Shown: in pieces, positions 9,529 through 18,864 of the stretch
How positions within the stretch are numbered: the first letter of the stretch is position 1
How the letters are laid out: each line of letters opens with the position of its first letter
NCBI GenBank assembly: GCA_026400355.1
Contig: JAPLPE010000020.1
Span: 124,001 to 188,000, forward strand
Reading direction: 5' to 3'
Length of the DNA stretch: 64,000 bases
DNA from: Rhodobacterales bacterium
GTDB taxonomy: Bacteria; Pseudomonadota; Alphaproteobacteria; Rhodobacterales; Rhodobacteraceae
Notes under the pieces: model-generated
Told to the model about the DNA's origin: nothing
What the model saw: only the letters and a program-made list of their open reading frames with translations
The model's database searches: none
Made by a program: the position numbers and the translations under genes

Positions 9529-9871
9529 GGAGCAAGGGGGCGCTCGTCCGCGCGACGCGCAGCCTCGCTTTGCCGGTTGACGGTAGAGTGGGGTGAACCC
9601 CGCCCTATGCTTTTGGGACAGGTGAAAGCGGGTCAAGCGGGAAGTAAACTGGCAGTCCATTGATTTTGAGTGGGAATCCAAGCCATTCAGTTTCTTGATT
9701 TGCAAGTATTCCGTACGTTCCAGAAAGAAATATACAGGAGGCTCCAATCCTCTCTTTACGTTGCCCATCCGTTTACGGGATCGCTATGATAGGGACAGGG
9801 CATACCTGCGCAGTCATGGTGCGGGACAGGTGCCGTGAGCCGTGCGCCTGAAGTGAGGAGGGGACCACACT
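9529..9871 (+). promoter_or_regulatory. Intergenic region with a candidate acs promoter
   Basis: 343 bases without a gene. A hairpin scrap GGGGTGAACCCC followed by GCCCTA lies at about 9591-9606. Bases 9640-9760 are clearly more AT-rich than the surroundings. TTGCCC (9761-9766), an 18-base spacer and TATGAT (9785-9790) make a plausible sigma70 promoter, leaving a leader of about 75 bases. A strong Shine-Dalgarno GAGGAGGGG (9855-9863) precedes the ATG of acs. No RNA gene was recognised. Confidence 0.45.
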
Positions 9872-11827
9872 ATGGAATTGCTTGAAGGGGTCTATACGGC
9901 CTCGGCGGATTTTGTCGAAAATGCGCATGTGGACGCAGCGGGATATGAGACGCTCTATGCGGCTTCAGTCGCGTCCCCAGACACGTTTTGGGCCGGACAG
10001 GCCAAGCGGATCGACTGGATTGCAGACCCCACCAAGATCAAGAATACCTCGTTCGCGCGCGGTAATGTATCGATCAAGTGGTTCGAGGATGGCACGCTGA
10101 ACGTCAGCGCCAACTGCATCGACCGTCACATGGGCACGCGCGCCAACCAGACGGCGATCATCTGGGAACCCGATGATCCCAAGACCCCGGCACGGCACAT
10201 CACCTATGCCGAACTGCTCGACAAGACATCGCGACTGGCCAATGTTCTCAAGTCGAAGGGCGTGAAGAAGGGCGACCGGGTCGTCCTTTACCTGCCGCTG
10301 ATCCCAGAGGCGGCCTTTGCGATGCTGGCCTGCACGCGGATCGGTGCTGTGCATTCGATCGTGTTCGGCGGGTTTTCCCCGGATGCGCTGGCCAACCGGA
10401 TCAACGATTGCGGGGCCAAGGTTGTCATAACGGCCGATTGGGGCCCGCGGGGTGGCAAGAAGATCGGGCTCAAGGACAATACGGACAAGGCGCTTTTGCA
10501 TTGTTCGGATGACGTGAAGGTGCTGGTCGTCAAGCATACGGGCGATCAGACAAGCTGGACCGCCGGCCGCGACGTGGACCTGCTGGCCGAGATGGAAGAG
10601 GCCAAGCCCTACTGCGCCTATGCCGAGGTTGGCGCGGAAGACCCGATGTTCATCCTTTATACCTCGGGTTCGACGGGCAAGCCCAAGGGCGTTGTGCACA
10701 CGACCGGGGGCTATCTGGTCTATGCGTCACTGACTCATCATATGACGTTTGACTACCATGACGGTGACATCTTCTGGTGTACCGCGGATGTGGGCTGGGT
10801 CACGGGGCACAGCTATATCGTCTATGGGCCTCTGTCGAACGGGGCCACGACGCTGATGTTCGAAGGCGTGCCCAACTATCCGGATCCAGGCCGGTTCTGG
10901 GAGGTCTGCGCCAAGCACAAGGTGAACCAGTTCTATACCGCACCGACCGCAATTCGGTCGCTGATGGGTCAGGGTCCGGAATGGGTTGAAAAGCACGACC
11001 TGTCGTCACTGAAGCTGCTCGGTACTGTGGGCGAGCCGATCAACCCCGAAGCTTGGAACTGGTACAGCAATCACGTGGGCAAGGGCAAATGCCCCATCGT
11101 GGACACGTTCTGGCAGACGGAAACCGGCGGGCACATCATCACCCCCCTGCCCGGCGCGATCCCGCAAAAGCCCGGATCGGCCACCAAGCCGTTCTTTGGC
11201 GTGCAGCCCATCGTGCTCGACCCCGCCACCGCCAAGGTGCAGGAGCAGACCGAGACGGACGGAGTTCTTTGCATCGCAGATAGCTGGCCAGGACAGATGC
11301 GCACGCTTTGGGGCGATCATGCGCGGTTCGAGGAAGCCTATTTCAGCCAGTATCCAGGGTATTATTTCACCGGGGACGGCTGTCGGCGGGATGCGGACGG
11401 CTATTACTGGATTACCGGCCGTGTGGATGACGTGATCAACGTGAGCGGGCACCGAATGGGCACAGCCGAGGTGGAATCTGCGCTCGTCGCCCACGAGAAG
11501 GTCGCCGAGGCGGCAGTCGTGGGGTATCCGCACGATATCAAGGGTCAGGGTATCTATGCCTATGTGACGTTGATGAAGGGTGTGGAGCCGACCGAACCGC
11601 TGCGCAAGGAACTCGAAGCCTGGGTCAGGAACGAGATCGGGCCGATCGCCAAGCCGGACCTGATCCAGTGGGCGCCGGGCCTGCCCAAGACGCGGTCGGG
11701 CAAGATCATGCGGCGTATCCTGCGCAAGATCGCGGAGAACGACTTTGGCACGCTGGGCGATACCTCGACCCTTGCCGATCCGGCGGTGGTGGATGACCTG
11801 ATTGCCAACCGCATGAACATGGTCTGA
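9872..11827 (+). CDS. acsA: Acetyl-CoA synthetase (AMP-forming)
   Basis: A 651-residue cytosolic ligase of the ANL superfamily that activates acetate to acetyl-AMP and then acetyl-CoA; length matches bacterial Acs. The P-loop-like motif [12 protein letters not shown] is at about residues 261-272, the core [20 protein letters not shown] near 496, and the C-terminal acetylation motif [11 protein letters not shown] near 605, where the lysine is normally the Pat/CobB control site. The N-terminal [18 protein letters not shown] is also typical. Downstream, where acetate-related partners might be expected, there are only broken genes (adenylate kinase-like, MHS transporter, response regulator). Confidence 0.97.
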   Translation: MELLEGVYTASADFVENAHVDAAGYETLYAASVASPDTFWAGQAKRIDWIADPTKIKNTSFARGNVSIKWFEDGTLNVSANCIDRHMGTRANQTAIIWEPDDPKTPARHITYAELLDKTSRLANVLKSKGVKKGDRVVLYLPLIPEAAFAMLACTRIGAVHSIVFGGFSPDALANRINDCGAKVVITADWGPRGGKKIGLKDNTDKALLHCSDDVKVLVVKHTGDQTSWTAGRDVDLLAEMEEAKPYCAYAEVGAEDPMFILYTSGSTGKPKGVVHTTGGYLVYASLTHHMTFDYHDGDIFWCTADVGWVTGHSYIVYGPLSNGATTLMFEGVPNYPDPGRFWEVCAKHKVNQFYTAPTAIRSLMGQGPEWVEKHDLSSLKLLGTVGEPINPEAWNWYSNHVGKGKCPIVDTFWQTETGGHIITPLPGAIPQKPGSATKPFFGVQPIVLDPATAKVQEQTETDGVLCIADSWPGQMRTLWGDHARFEEAYFSQYPGYYFTGDGCRRDADGYYWITGRVDDVINVSGHRMGTAEVESALVAHEKVAEAAVVGYPHDIKGQGIYAYVTLMKGVEPTEPLRKELEAWVRNEIGPIAKPDLIQWAPGLPKTRSGKIMRRILRKIAENDFGTLGDTSTLADPAVVDDLIANRMNMV

Positions 11828-11835
11828 TCCCGCTC

Positions 11836-12020
11836 GGCGCACCGGTCATCATCCTTCTTGGTCCCCCGGCGCAGGGAACGGCACGCAGACGCGGATGCTG
11901 GAGGAGGCCTGCGGTCTGATCCAGCTTTCGACTGGTGACCTGCTGCGCGCTGCGGTGGCGGAAGGAACCGAGGCCATCCGGCATAGCCAGAGCGAGATCG
12001 CGGGGGTGGTAGCAGCCTAA
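11836..12020 (+). pseudogene. Adenylate kinase-like remnant (frameshifted, truncated)
   Basis: One frame reads [10 protein letters not shown] and the next frame continues with [21 protein letters not shown] and AAVAEGTEA, the start of an adenylate kinase: P-loop region, then the NMP-binding STGDLLRA motif. Compared with the family, about one base is missing inside the glycine loop (around 11872), which destroys GxPGxGKGT, and similarity stops about 15 residues later before the TAA at 12018-12020. The LID and C-terminal regions are absent. It begins only a few bases after the acs stop, so it probably was co-transcribed with acs. It is not the cell's essential adk. Confidence 0.75.
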
Positions 12021-12265
12021 GCGAAGCGACCGTCGGGGGACGATTCCCTGACAGATGAGCGCCGGGCTGCGCGATGCGCGGACCCGGGAGGATATGTCTT
12101 GCCGGTTCGATAAGCATTTCGGGCGGTGCGCCGAATGTGTCCGCCCCGGAGAGAGAAGTCGTGTCCGGTCAACAGGCATGACAGACGGTCGGCAAGGTCC
12201 GGCTGCCAGATCCGGCGACAGGGAAAGCCGGTCCTGACGGGGGCGTAGGGAAAAGGAGAGAACCC

Positions 12266-13490
12266 ATGGCAGTTAATGACTTCCACAAACCGGTAAACCT
12301 GTCGCGTCCGATGGCAGCAGTAGAAAGGAAGGTCATCATGTCCTCCTCTGCAGGTATGATCTTTGAAATGTATGACTTCTTGCCTTTTCGGGTCGCTCGC
12401 GGCGATCATAGGGGCGCAGTTTTATGCACCGTTCCCCAAGGCGACGCGCAACGTGTTTGCGCTGTTGGACTTTGCGGCTGGCTTGATCGTCCGCCCCTCC
12501 GGCGCACTGGTCTTCGGATCGCTCGGTGACAGCATCGGCCGCAGGTACACCTTCCTGATGACCATTCTCATCATCGGCCTGTCAACCTTCCTCGTCAGCT
12601 TACTGCCGAAGTGCTATTCTTGGGGTGTGGCTGCGCCGATCATCCCGATCACCCTGCGCATGCTGCAAGGTCCGGCGCTTGGCGGCGAATACGGCGGCGC
12701 GGCGGTCTATGTCGCCGAACATGCGCCGATCAAACTTCGCGGATATCATGCCGCGTTCATCCAGACGACGGCCACCCTTGACCTGCTGTTGTCGCTGATC
12801 GTGATCCTGACGGTGACCTGTCATATCAACAGCAACTTTCCCGACCAGCCAGTGCTGAACGAAGCTGGCGAGGCGGTCATGCTGGCAGATGGCAAGCCGT
12901 CGAAGATGAAAGCGTCCAACGCCTGGGGCTGTCGCATCCCGTTCCTTGGCTCGATCTTCCTGCTGTTGGTCTCGCTCATTATCAGGTTGCAGATGAATGA
13001 ATTCCCCGCCCTCAGGAAGATAAAGGAAGAGGGTTCGGCCCCGAAGGCGCCACTCCGCAGAGCCCTCGTCAACTGGAAAAACGGCAAGATCGCCCTGATC
13101 GCCTTGTTCAGCCTGACCGCAGGGCTGGCGACGGTCTGGTATTCAGGCCAGTTCTATGCCCTGTTCTTCGTGCAGAACGTCATCAAGGTTGACCGCTTTG
13201 CCTCCAAAACTCTGGTGGCCTGGTCACTGATCCTTGGCACTGGCGGGATCCTCGAGTTCGGTTCGCTCTCGGACCGGATCGGGCGCAAGCCGATCATCCT
13301 CGCGGGCAGTATCATCGCAGCGCTGACCTGCTTTCCGGTGTTCAACCTCCTGACCACGACGGCCAATCCGATGCTGGCCGCAGCCCACCAGACGCAAATC
13401 ACGGTGACTGCTGCCGATGACGACTGCTCGTTCCAGTTCAACCCGGTCATCGGCAAGTTCTTTGTCCGCGGTGGTACTCACAAGAAGTAA
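12266..13490 (+). pseudogene. MHS-family (metabolite:H+ symporter) MFS transporter, frameshifted and truncated
   Basis: An intact Shine-Dalgarno (AAAAGGAGAG) precedes the ATG at 12266, and the start encodes an N-terminal leader and SSAGMIFEMYDF, the MHS family motif usually FEWYDFF. One extra base near 12380 shifts the frame; the next frame carries LFGSLAAIIGAQF, VRPSGALVFGSLGDSIGR, GPALGGEYGGAAVYVAEHAP and SDRIGRKPIILAG, all MHS signatures. Unusual substitutions are frequent (for example GPALGGEY where GLALGGEY is normal), and the product ends near the family's periplasmic insert, losing the last helices. Both facts indicate decay. Substrate would be a carboxylate or osmolyte. A family member just after acs suggests an acetate link, which is inference. 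Confidence 0.85.
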
Positions 13491-13595
13491 GACTTTGAGG
13501 ACGACCCGGACCACAAGGTCACCGCCAAGAGAAACACAGACCGGCCAGGGAAAACACCGGCCTGTTGATTCTCGGGGATCAGGTCCGCGGATGCG

Positions 13596-13950
13596 ATGTC
13601 TGCCAGTCCCTTTGTCCTGGTTGTCGAGGATGACGACAACATCGCCTTCGCCTTGGCCTATGTGCTGGAGCACAAGGGCTCGGCTTCGGCGCCGATCGCG
13701 AACGGGGCCGAAGCCATGGAGCGGGTACGGCGCGACCGGCCTGATCTGGTGCTCATCGACGTGATGCTACCAGAGGTGTCAGGCCACGAGATTTGCCGAG
13801 CCGGGCTGACGGACCCGGGGCTGGGCGGGGTGCGGCATCCTGCCGATGACGGCGGGCAGTCATTCCGGGATGGTTGACGGGTCCACGGGTTCTTGGCCGA
13901 GCCCTTTGAATTGCAGGACCTGCAGGACGAGATGCACCGCGTGCTGGCCA
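13596..13950 (+). pseudogene. Response-regulator receiver domain, frameshifted
   Basis: The frame starts MSASPFVLVVEDDDNIAFAL, with the acidic pair and LIDVMLPEVSGHE containing the phospho-acceptor aspartate at about residue 55. After GLGGVR the frame is lost (about 13830); two further frame changes are needed to reach ILPMTAG and then FLAEPFELQDLQDEMHRVLA, the usual alpha5 end of a single-domain CheY-like regulator. The central beta4-alpha4 segment is damaged. No output domain is seen. It follows the broken MHS transporter, and both look like parts of a former acetate-related cluster behind acs. Confidence 0.8.
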
Positions 13951-13957
13951 CCTCAGC

Positions 13958-14290
13958 GCGGAAGCGGAGGATCAGCGTCCAGACACCCATGACGACAGCC
14001 AGTATCACGGCGTTCGTCGCAAAACCGACGCCGACGGCCGTCCATAGTCCGGTGAATTGACCGGGAGGCACCGTCGTCGGAATGATCACGGCCACAAGAA
14101 CCAGACCCAGGATCAAGGGCAGAAGCGTTCCCGTCGCTTCGCAGGTGAGGGCGGCCGTATAGATCAGCGCCACGATCAGCCCTGTGCGGAACAGGTCAGT
14201 GATCTGGGACAGAAGAATCTCGGTCAGGGTTATGGGACGCCCCTTCAGGATAAGTGGCGTCAATCGGGGCAAGCGGGGAAAGGGGCCCAT
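13958..14290 (-). pseudogene. Membrane-protein remnant, unrecognised family
   Basis: On the minus strand about 110 codons encode two or three convincing hydrophobic segments (TGLIVALIYTAAL, TLLPLILGLVLVAVIIPTT, AVGVGFATNAVILAVVMGVW) ending in LILRFR, after which the frame runs antisense into the response-regulator remnant without a stop of its own. The start is uncertain; ATG at 14290 lies inside a large inverted repeat. It resembles small conserved membrane proteins of Rhodobacterales, but I cannot name the family. The missing stop and damaged neighbours argue for a remnant. Confidence 0.45.
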
Positions 14291-14336
14291 ATGGGGCGGC
14301 TGGGCCTGCGGAAACCGCAAGATATGGGCCCCTTTC
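14278..14336. repeat. 15-bp perfect inverted repeat with a nested hairpin
   Basis: Arms GAAAGGGGCCCATAT (14278-14292) and ATATGGGCCCCTTTC (14322-14336) are exact reverse complements 29 bases apart. The gap contains a second hairpin, TGCGG-AAA-CCGCA (14307-14319). It lies between the membrane-protein remnant and a Pho-box. Confidence 0.7.
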
Positions 14337-14357
14337 TGTGACCGGGGCGCATCGGGC

Positions 14358-14479
14358 TTGTCACGAAACTGTCACATAGGATTGCGCAGGGGCGGGTCCC
14401 GGCGCTAGGGGGCGGCATGGACCTTCCCAAGATCAAGCCAGACGACCCGGCCAGCCCGCACCATCTTCTGTTCCATCTG
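14358..14479 (+). promoter_or_regulatory. Candidate Pho-box followed by a truncated reading frame
   Basis: TTGTCAC (14358-14364) and CTGTCAC (14369-14375) are direct repeats with an 11-base period, the spacing and sequence of PhoB boxes. About 40 bases downstream an ATG at 14416 opens a frame starting MDLPKIKPDDPASPHHLL; after about 22 codons it runs into sequence antisense to the permease remnant, so only the first part of the original gene survives. The lost gene would have been phosphate-starvation induced. No family can be assigned from so few residues. Confidence 0.5.
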
Positions 14480-14480
14480 G

Positions 14481-15195
14481 GGCGGACAGCATCGCCCCCA
14501 CCGGATGCCGTGCGCCCAGCAGGACCGCGCCCAAGGCGATGAACCCCCGCCCCGCCGTCATGTCGCGCGTAAAGCCGATGTAGTTGAACATCGCGAGATA
14601 CGCGCCCCGGCCCCGGCCAAAGCGCCCGATACCATCAGCGACCAGAGCCGCACCTTGTCGATCGGGATCCCCGCCGCCGCAGGGGCCGCCGCATATTCCC
14701 CCACGCCCCGCAGCCACAGGCCCCAGGGCGTGCGGTAAAGGAAATACCAGATCGCCCAGACCGACAGAAACGCCAGCCATGTCAGCACCGAATGCCCCGA
14801 CAAAAGGCTCTGTAGCGTTGGCCCCACGACCGGGATCGACTGAAGGAAATCGGGATGGATCGCCGGCACCGACCCGGATACCAGATTGATCGAGGTCCCC
14901 TTGTCACCCCCAGTGGCCAGCGACAGCGCGAACACCGTGCCGCCCGCCGCCAGAATGTTCACCGCAAAGACCACAAGGATCACATCCGCCTTGAGCCGCA
15001 GGTGAAAGAACCCCATCAGCGCACCCAAAAGCGCGCCTGACCCAACAGCCGCCAGCACTGCCACATACCACGGCGCATAGACTGACACGACTACGGCGGT
15101 CAGTGCCGCGATCGGCATCATCCTCCGAGCGCGACGTTCAGTGCGCCGCCAAGGTCTGAAATTAGGCCACCCGGCGTGGCAAACAGCAGCGGCGT
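14481..15195 (-). pseudogene. BmpA-type nucleoside ABC transporter, second permease (YufQ/NupQ-like), frameshifted
   Basis: The minus strand encodes TPLLFATPGGLISDLGGALN, a shift at about 15125, then FFHLRLKADVILVVFAVNIL, SGHSVLTWLAFLSVWAIWY and LYRTPWGLWLRGVGEYAAAP, then a second shift near 14611 leading to GAYLAMFNYIGFTRDMTAGR and GARHPVGAML. This is the typical second inner-membrane permease of BmpA-family nucleoside importers. Two frameshifts and loss of both ends make it non-functional. It is joined directly to the ATPase fragment upstream, with the first permease missing entirely. Confidence 0.85.
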
Positions 15196-15205
15196 GGACG
15201 CCCGT

Positions 15206-15301
15206 ATCTCCGGGCATCACCGTCAGGTTCACGCCGTCATTGGCTACGGTCCCGCCGGGATAGATCTTGCCGATGCCGCTGGCCTGAATGATCGGGGTCA
15301 T
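15206..15301 (-). pseudogene. N-terminal scrap of the nucleoside ABC transporter ATPase
   Basis: Only about 32 codons remain: MTPIIQASGIGKIYPGGTVA continuing to a GVNLTVMPGD motif, the first two beta strands of a sugar/nucleoside-type ABC ATPase. The Walker A motif that should follow is gone and the sequence jumps into the second permease. The start is 48 bases past the stop of the binding-protein gene, so the original operon order was binding protein, ATPase, permease 1, permease 2. From usual family sizes, roughly 2.5 kb has been deleted here. Confidence 0.8.
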
Positions 15302-15349
15302 GGTGGTCCCTATGGGATCAGCCCCGCGCCACGGCGGGGCTGGTTCGCC

Positions 15350-16383
15350 TTACTGCATCACTGTGTCGACACTGATCTCGCCCGCGATGATCTGCGCTTC
15401 GATGGCATCCACCTCGGCGCGCACCTCGGCCGGAACGATCTGCTCATGGAACTTGCTCTTGGAAATTCCGACCGCCCCGTCGGCCAGACCCAGAAGGAGC
15501 GCCGTGCCATAGGGCGCAGTCCCGTCAATTGTCTGGCTGATCGCCGTGAACAGAGAATCGCCGACCCGCTTCTCCACCGAGGTAAAGATGACCGCCGCCT
15601 GTGCCGGATCGGTCGGTTCAAAGATCAATGCCTGATCGCTGTCCACACCGACAGCAAGCTTGCCTTCGTCGCGTGCCGCCTGAAGCGACCCGATCCCTGT
15701 GCCGCCCGCGATTGGGAACACGATGTCCACGCCCTGCGCAAACTGCGCCAGTGCCAATTCCTTGCCCTTTGCAGTGCCACCAAAGCCGCCGGCCACGGCG
15801 CGCAGCACCTCGACCGTAGGATTGGCGGCCTTGGCCCCCTGTTCGAACCCGACGGCAAATTCCACGACGGTGGCCCCTTCGACACCGAGGATCGCGCCCA
15901 GCTTGCCCTTGGTGGACAGGCGCGCGGCGGCAAAACCGGCCAGATAGGCCGCCGTGGAGGTGCGATAGGTGATGGCGAGCATGTTGGGCAGGGCCGTCGC
16001 AGCAAAATCGGGTGCGTCATCGAATACGATGAACTTGGTATCGGGGTATTCCGGGGCCAGCGCGGCCATGAAGCCGGTCATTTCCCAGTTGCCCGCGATC
16101 ACGATGTCAAAGCCCTGATCGGTCGCGTCGGCCAGCGCCGGTTCCCAGCGGCCCCGGTCCAGCCCTGCGTCGATGATCTGCACATCGCAGCCCAGTTCCG
16201 CCGTGGCCCGTGCCATTCCTGCAGCCGCCGAGTCGAAAAAGCTCTTGTCGCCAAGGTTACCGTGGACGACCAGCGCCACTTTCAGAGGCTCTTGCGCGCC
16301 CGCCATCCGGACGGCGGCAAAGGGCTCAGGGTCGTGCCGAGGATGAATTGCGTCACCCGGCGGCGGTTGATCATCAAAGTCAT
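15350..16383 (-). pseudogene. BmpA-family basic membrane (nucleoside-binding) protein, frameshift in the signal peptide
   Basis: The mature part, about 318 residues from MAGAQEPLKVALVVHGNLGD to the end, is an intact BMP-family substrate-binding protein (periplasmic, binds nucleosides for ABC import). Upstream, an ATG at 16383 with GGAG before it starts MTLMINRRRVTQFILGTTLS, a signal peptide with a twin-arginine-like stretch, but the frame then ends in a stop. One missing base around 16320 would join it to FAAVRMAGAQ. As it stands, translation from the ATG at 16306 would make a protein with no export signal. A base-calling error is possible, but the wrecked ATPase and permeases downstream make real decay likely. 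Confidence 0.75.
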
Positions 16384-16414
16384 GGCAGTCACTCCATTTG
16401 GTTGATGTTCAGGT

Positions 16415-17362
16415 TCAAGGACGGTAAGAAATTGATCTGGCATACATTTCGATCAGCCGGGACAGGGAGGCTTCTTCGATCAGCGTAACCATCGGCGTGC
16501 CAAGACGCCCCGATGGATCGACCAGCGTCATTCCCCGCGTGATTCCCGGAGCCAGCGCCACATCGACCGAGGCGCGGACCGATTTAGTAACAATCGATGG
16601 ATCAAGCACGACAGCCGAGGCGAAAGGATCGACAAACCGCATGCTGTCGCCCCCGCCGTAGCCTGCCACCACTTGTCGCGCATGTCGGGCCAAAGACTGG
16701 CTGAAAGTTTTCGGCAGCCCCGCCGGAATGTCGGCAAACAACTCATCAATCTGCTTCCCGGTCAGGGAATGGGTCACGCAAGGTTCCCACGGGATAACGA
16801 TTGTGTCGATATCAGCCTGGAAAACCACCGCCGCCGCTTCAGGGTCGGCATAGATGTTGAACTCGGCCGCAGGCGTTGTGTTCCCGCGCCCATGGACCGT
16901 GGCCCCCATGATGGTAAGCTGACCGATCCCCGCGATGATGCCCGGCTCCAACCGCAGTGCGAGCGCAAGATTTGTCAAAGGCCCGATCATCAGGATATCG
17001 ACCTTCTCGCCCTTTTGCGCCGCTGCCGCAAAGGTCCGCCGCAGGAACCCTACTCCATCGTGACTGGCCACTTCGGCCTGCTTTTCGGGCCGTGGCGCAT
17101 TGCCCAGCCCGTCCTCGCCATGGATATGCTTGGCGTCGATGATAGGCTGCACCAGCGGCCTGTCCGCCCCGGCATGGACGGGTACATCCGCCCCCACCAC
17201 CGCCAGCGTGGCAAGAATGTTCCGGGTCGCGGCCTCAAGCCCCACATTGCCGAACACGGTCGTGACGGCCATCGGCACGACGCCATGCGCGACCAGAAGG
17301 ATCAGCGCCTGCGCATCATCCACCCCGCCGTCTGTGTCGAGTATCAGCGGGTGACGCGTCAT
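16415..17362 (-). CDS. Nucleoside hydrolase (inosine-uridine preferring family)
   Basis: A 315-residue IUNH-family enzyme that splits ribonucleosides into base and ribose in the cytosol. The Ca2+-binding N-terminal cluster is DTDGGVDDAQAL at about residues 9-20 (the family usually has DTDPG), followed by TTVFGNVGLE, and the conserved IMIGPLTNLAL-like segment (ILMIGPLTNLALAL) near 127, FNIYADPEAA near 169 and PWEPCVTHSL near 193. Length and motifs are complete, so it is probably functional. It lies upstream of the binding-protein gene on the same strand, about 30 bases away, consistent with one former operon for nucleoside uptake and cleavage. Confidence 0.9.
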   Translation of the reverse strand: MTRHPLILDTDGGVDDAQALILLVAHGVVPMAVTTVFGNVGLEAATRNILATLAVVGADVPVHAGADRPLVQPIIDAKHIHGEDGLGNAPRPEKQAEVASHDGVGFLRRTFAAAAQKGEKVDILMIGPLTNLALALRLEPGIIAGIGQLTIMGATVHGRGNTTPAAEFNIYADPEAAAVVFQADIDTIVIPWEPCVTHSLTGKQIDELFADIPAGLPKTFSQSLARHARQVVAGYGGGDSMRFVDPFASAVVLDPSIVTKSVRASVDVALAPGITRGMTLVDPSGRLGTPMVTLIEEASLSRLIEMYARSISYRP

Positions 17363-18700
17363 TCAGGCCACTTTCCTTGCCGTGGCCACATGGGACCAGA
17401 AATCCGCATGGATGGCCGAGTATTCCGTCCGTATCTCTTCAAAGGGCCGCCGCATCAGCACCCGGTGCCGGACAAGCTGTTCGCCCGCAACCCAGACGTG
17501 CCGCGCATCCCGCCCCGACCCGGAATAGATCAGCGCCGTCTCAACACCCGGCGTTTCCGACCAGCCCGGACCGCGCATGTCAAAGGCCACGATATCGGCG
17601 GCCTTGCCGGGTTCCAGCGACCCCGTCTCATGCCCGATGCCAAGTGCCGTGGCCCCGTCGATCGTGGCCATACGGGTCATGTCACGGGACGACAAAGGCT
17701 GCGCCTGCCCTTCGCGGTGCGATGCGACAAGCCCTGCGACCCGCATCTCGGACACCATGTCATAGGAATTGTTGGCGGCCACATTGTCGGTTCCCAAGGC
17801 CACCGTCACGCCCGCTGCGCGCAGGTCCACGACGGGACAGATGCGTTCCCGCCCCGATCGCAGCCCCGCACTGGCGCAATGCGCCATCGACGCCGCCGGG
17901 GCCGCCGCGAACACGGCAATGTCGTCGTCCGACAGGTCCAGACAATGCGCTGCATGCACCCGTCCCTGAAAGAACCCGTCCCGCGCAAGCGCCTGCGTGG
18001 CCGTGAGCCCATAACGCACAAGCGTCAGCTCATTGTCCTCGGGCCCCGCCGCCATATGCAGATGCATCCCGCAGCCATACTTGACGGCCATCACCACCTC
18101 AGCCCGCAGAAGCGCCTCGTCATTGTCCACGTAAGGCGCATGCGGCCCGAACCAAGGGATGACCCGCCCCTGCCGTTGCCCTTCGACAAAGGCTGCGGCC
18201 AACGCCAGTTCCTCGGACCCCCGCGCCTGATCGCCCAGCTGGACGATGCCATAGCCTACCACGGCCCGCAGCCCCGACGCAGCCGCGGCCGCCGCGATCT
18301 CCTCCGCAAAAAAATACTGGTCGCAAAAGGTCGTCGTCCCTGACAGCACCATCTCGGCACAGGACAGCGCCACCGCAGGACCGATGTCGCTCGGGACCAG
18401 CGACAATTCCGGCTCGCGGATCGTGTTGTACCAGCCGTCCATGGTCAGCAGGCTGTGCCCTTCGGACCGCCCCCGGAACAGCACCATCGCCGTATGGGTA
18501 TGCGCATTCACCAGCCCCGGCATAACCAGATGCCCCACAAGATCATGCACCTCGTCGAACCGTTCCGGATCGGGCATCGAGGCCTGCGTCCCCAGCCCGG
18601 CGATCCGCCCGTCCTCGATCGCGAGCCACCCCCGCGAAATCGTCCGGTCCGATGGGTCGACCGTCAGGATCGTGGCATCGGCAAGAAGGGCAGAAGGCAT
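17363..18700 (-). CDS. Amidohydrolase of the SAH/MTA deaminase (TrzA/AtzA) family
   Basis: About 445 residues, a typical length for the metal-dependent deaminases that act on S-adenosylhomocysteine, methylthioadenosine, guanine or s-triazines. Metal-site motifs are present: VNAHTHTAM near residue 61 (HxH), HLHMAAGPEDNE near 210 (His), a HCLDLSDDD segment near 250 (His), and LGTDNVAANNSYDM near 301 (Asp). It ends directly before the nucleoside hydrolase start, so they are likely co-transcribed; a ring-deaminating role in nucleoside breakdown fits. I chose the ATG at 18700; one at 18715 is equally possible, and neither has a clear Shine-Dalgarno. Precise substrate unknown. Confidence 0.85.
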   Translation of the reverse strand: MPSALLADATILTVDPSDRTISRGWLAIEDGRIAGLGTQASMPDPERFDEVHDLVGHLVMPGLVNAHTHTAMVLFRGRSEGHSLLTMDGWYNTIREPELSLVPSDIGPAVALSCAEMVLSGTTTFCDQYFFAEEIAAAAAASGLRAVVGYGIVQLGDQARGSEELALAAAFVEGQRQGRVIPWFGPHAPYVDNDEALLRAEVVMAVKYGCGMHLHMAAGPEDNELTLVRYGLTATQALARDGFFQGRVHAAHCLDLSDDDIAVFAAAPAASMAHCASAGLRSGRERICPVVDLRAAGVTVALGTDNVAANNSYDMVSEMRVAGLVASHREGQAQPLSSRDMTRMATIDGATALGIGHETGSLEPGKAADIVAFDMRGPGWSETPGVETALIYSGSGRDARHVWVAGEQLVRHRVLMRRPFEEIRTEYSAIHADFWSHVATARKVA

Positions 18701-18864
18701 TTGACCCAAGTCCATAAGCAGCTTTAGATCACAGAGAGACGCCAAGGTGAGTGTCCTTGTCAAATGCAAACGCGGCCCTCCAACCTCATCCTGCCTGCCC
18801 CGCAGCATTTGCCTAAAATGGCGGCGGACGGCGCCGCATTGCTCTCGCGCCAAGAACTTGACCG

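Noticed and set aside
9529-9871. tRNA, riboswitch or small RNA in the AT-rich gap before acs
   Set aside because: No cloverleaf, no TTC-loop and no recognisable riboswitch core could be found by eye; only a promoter-like pair was kept.
11836-12020. Intact small adenylate kinase
   Set aside because: The glycine loop is frameshifted and two-thirds of the protein is missing.
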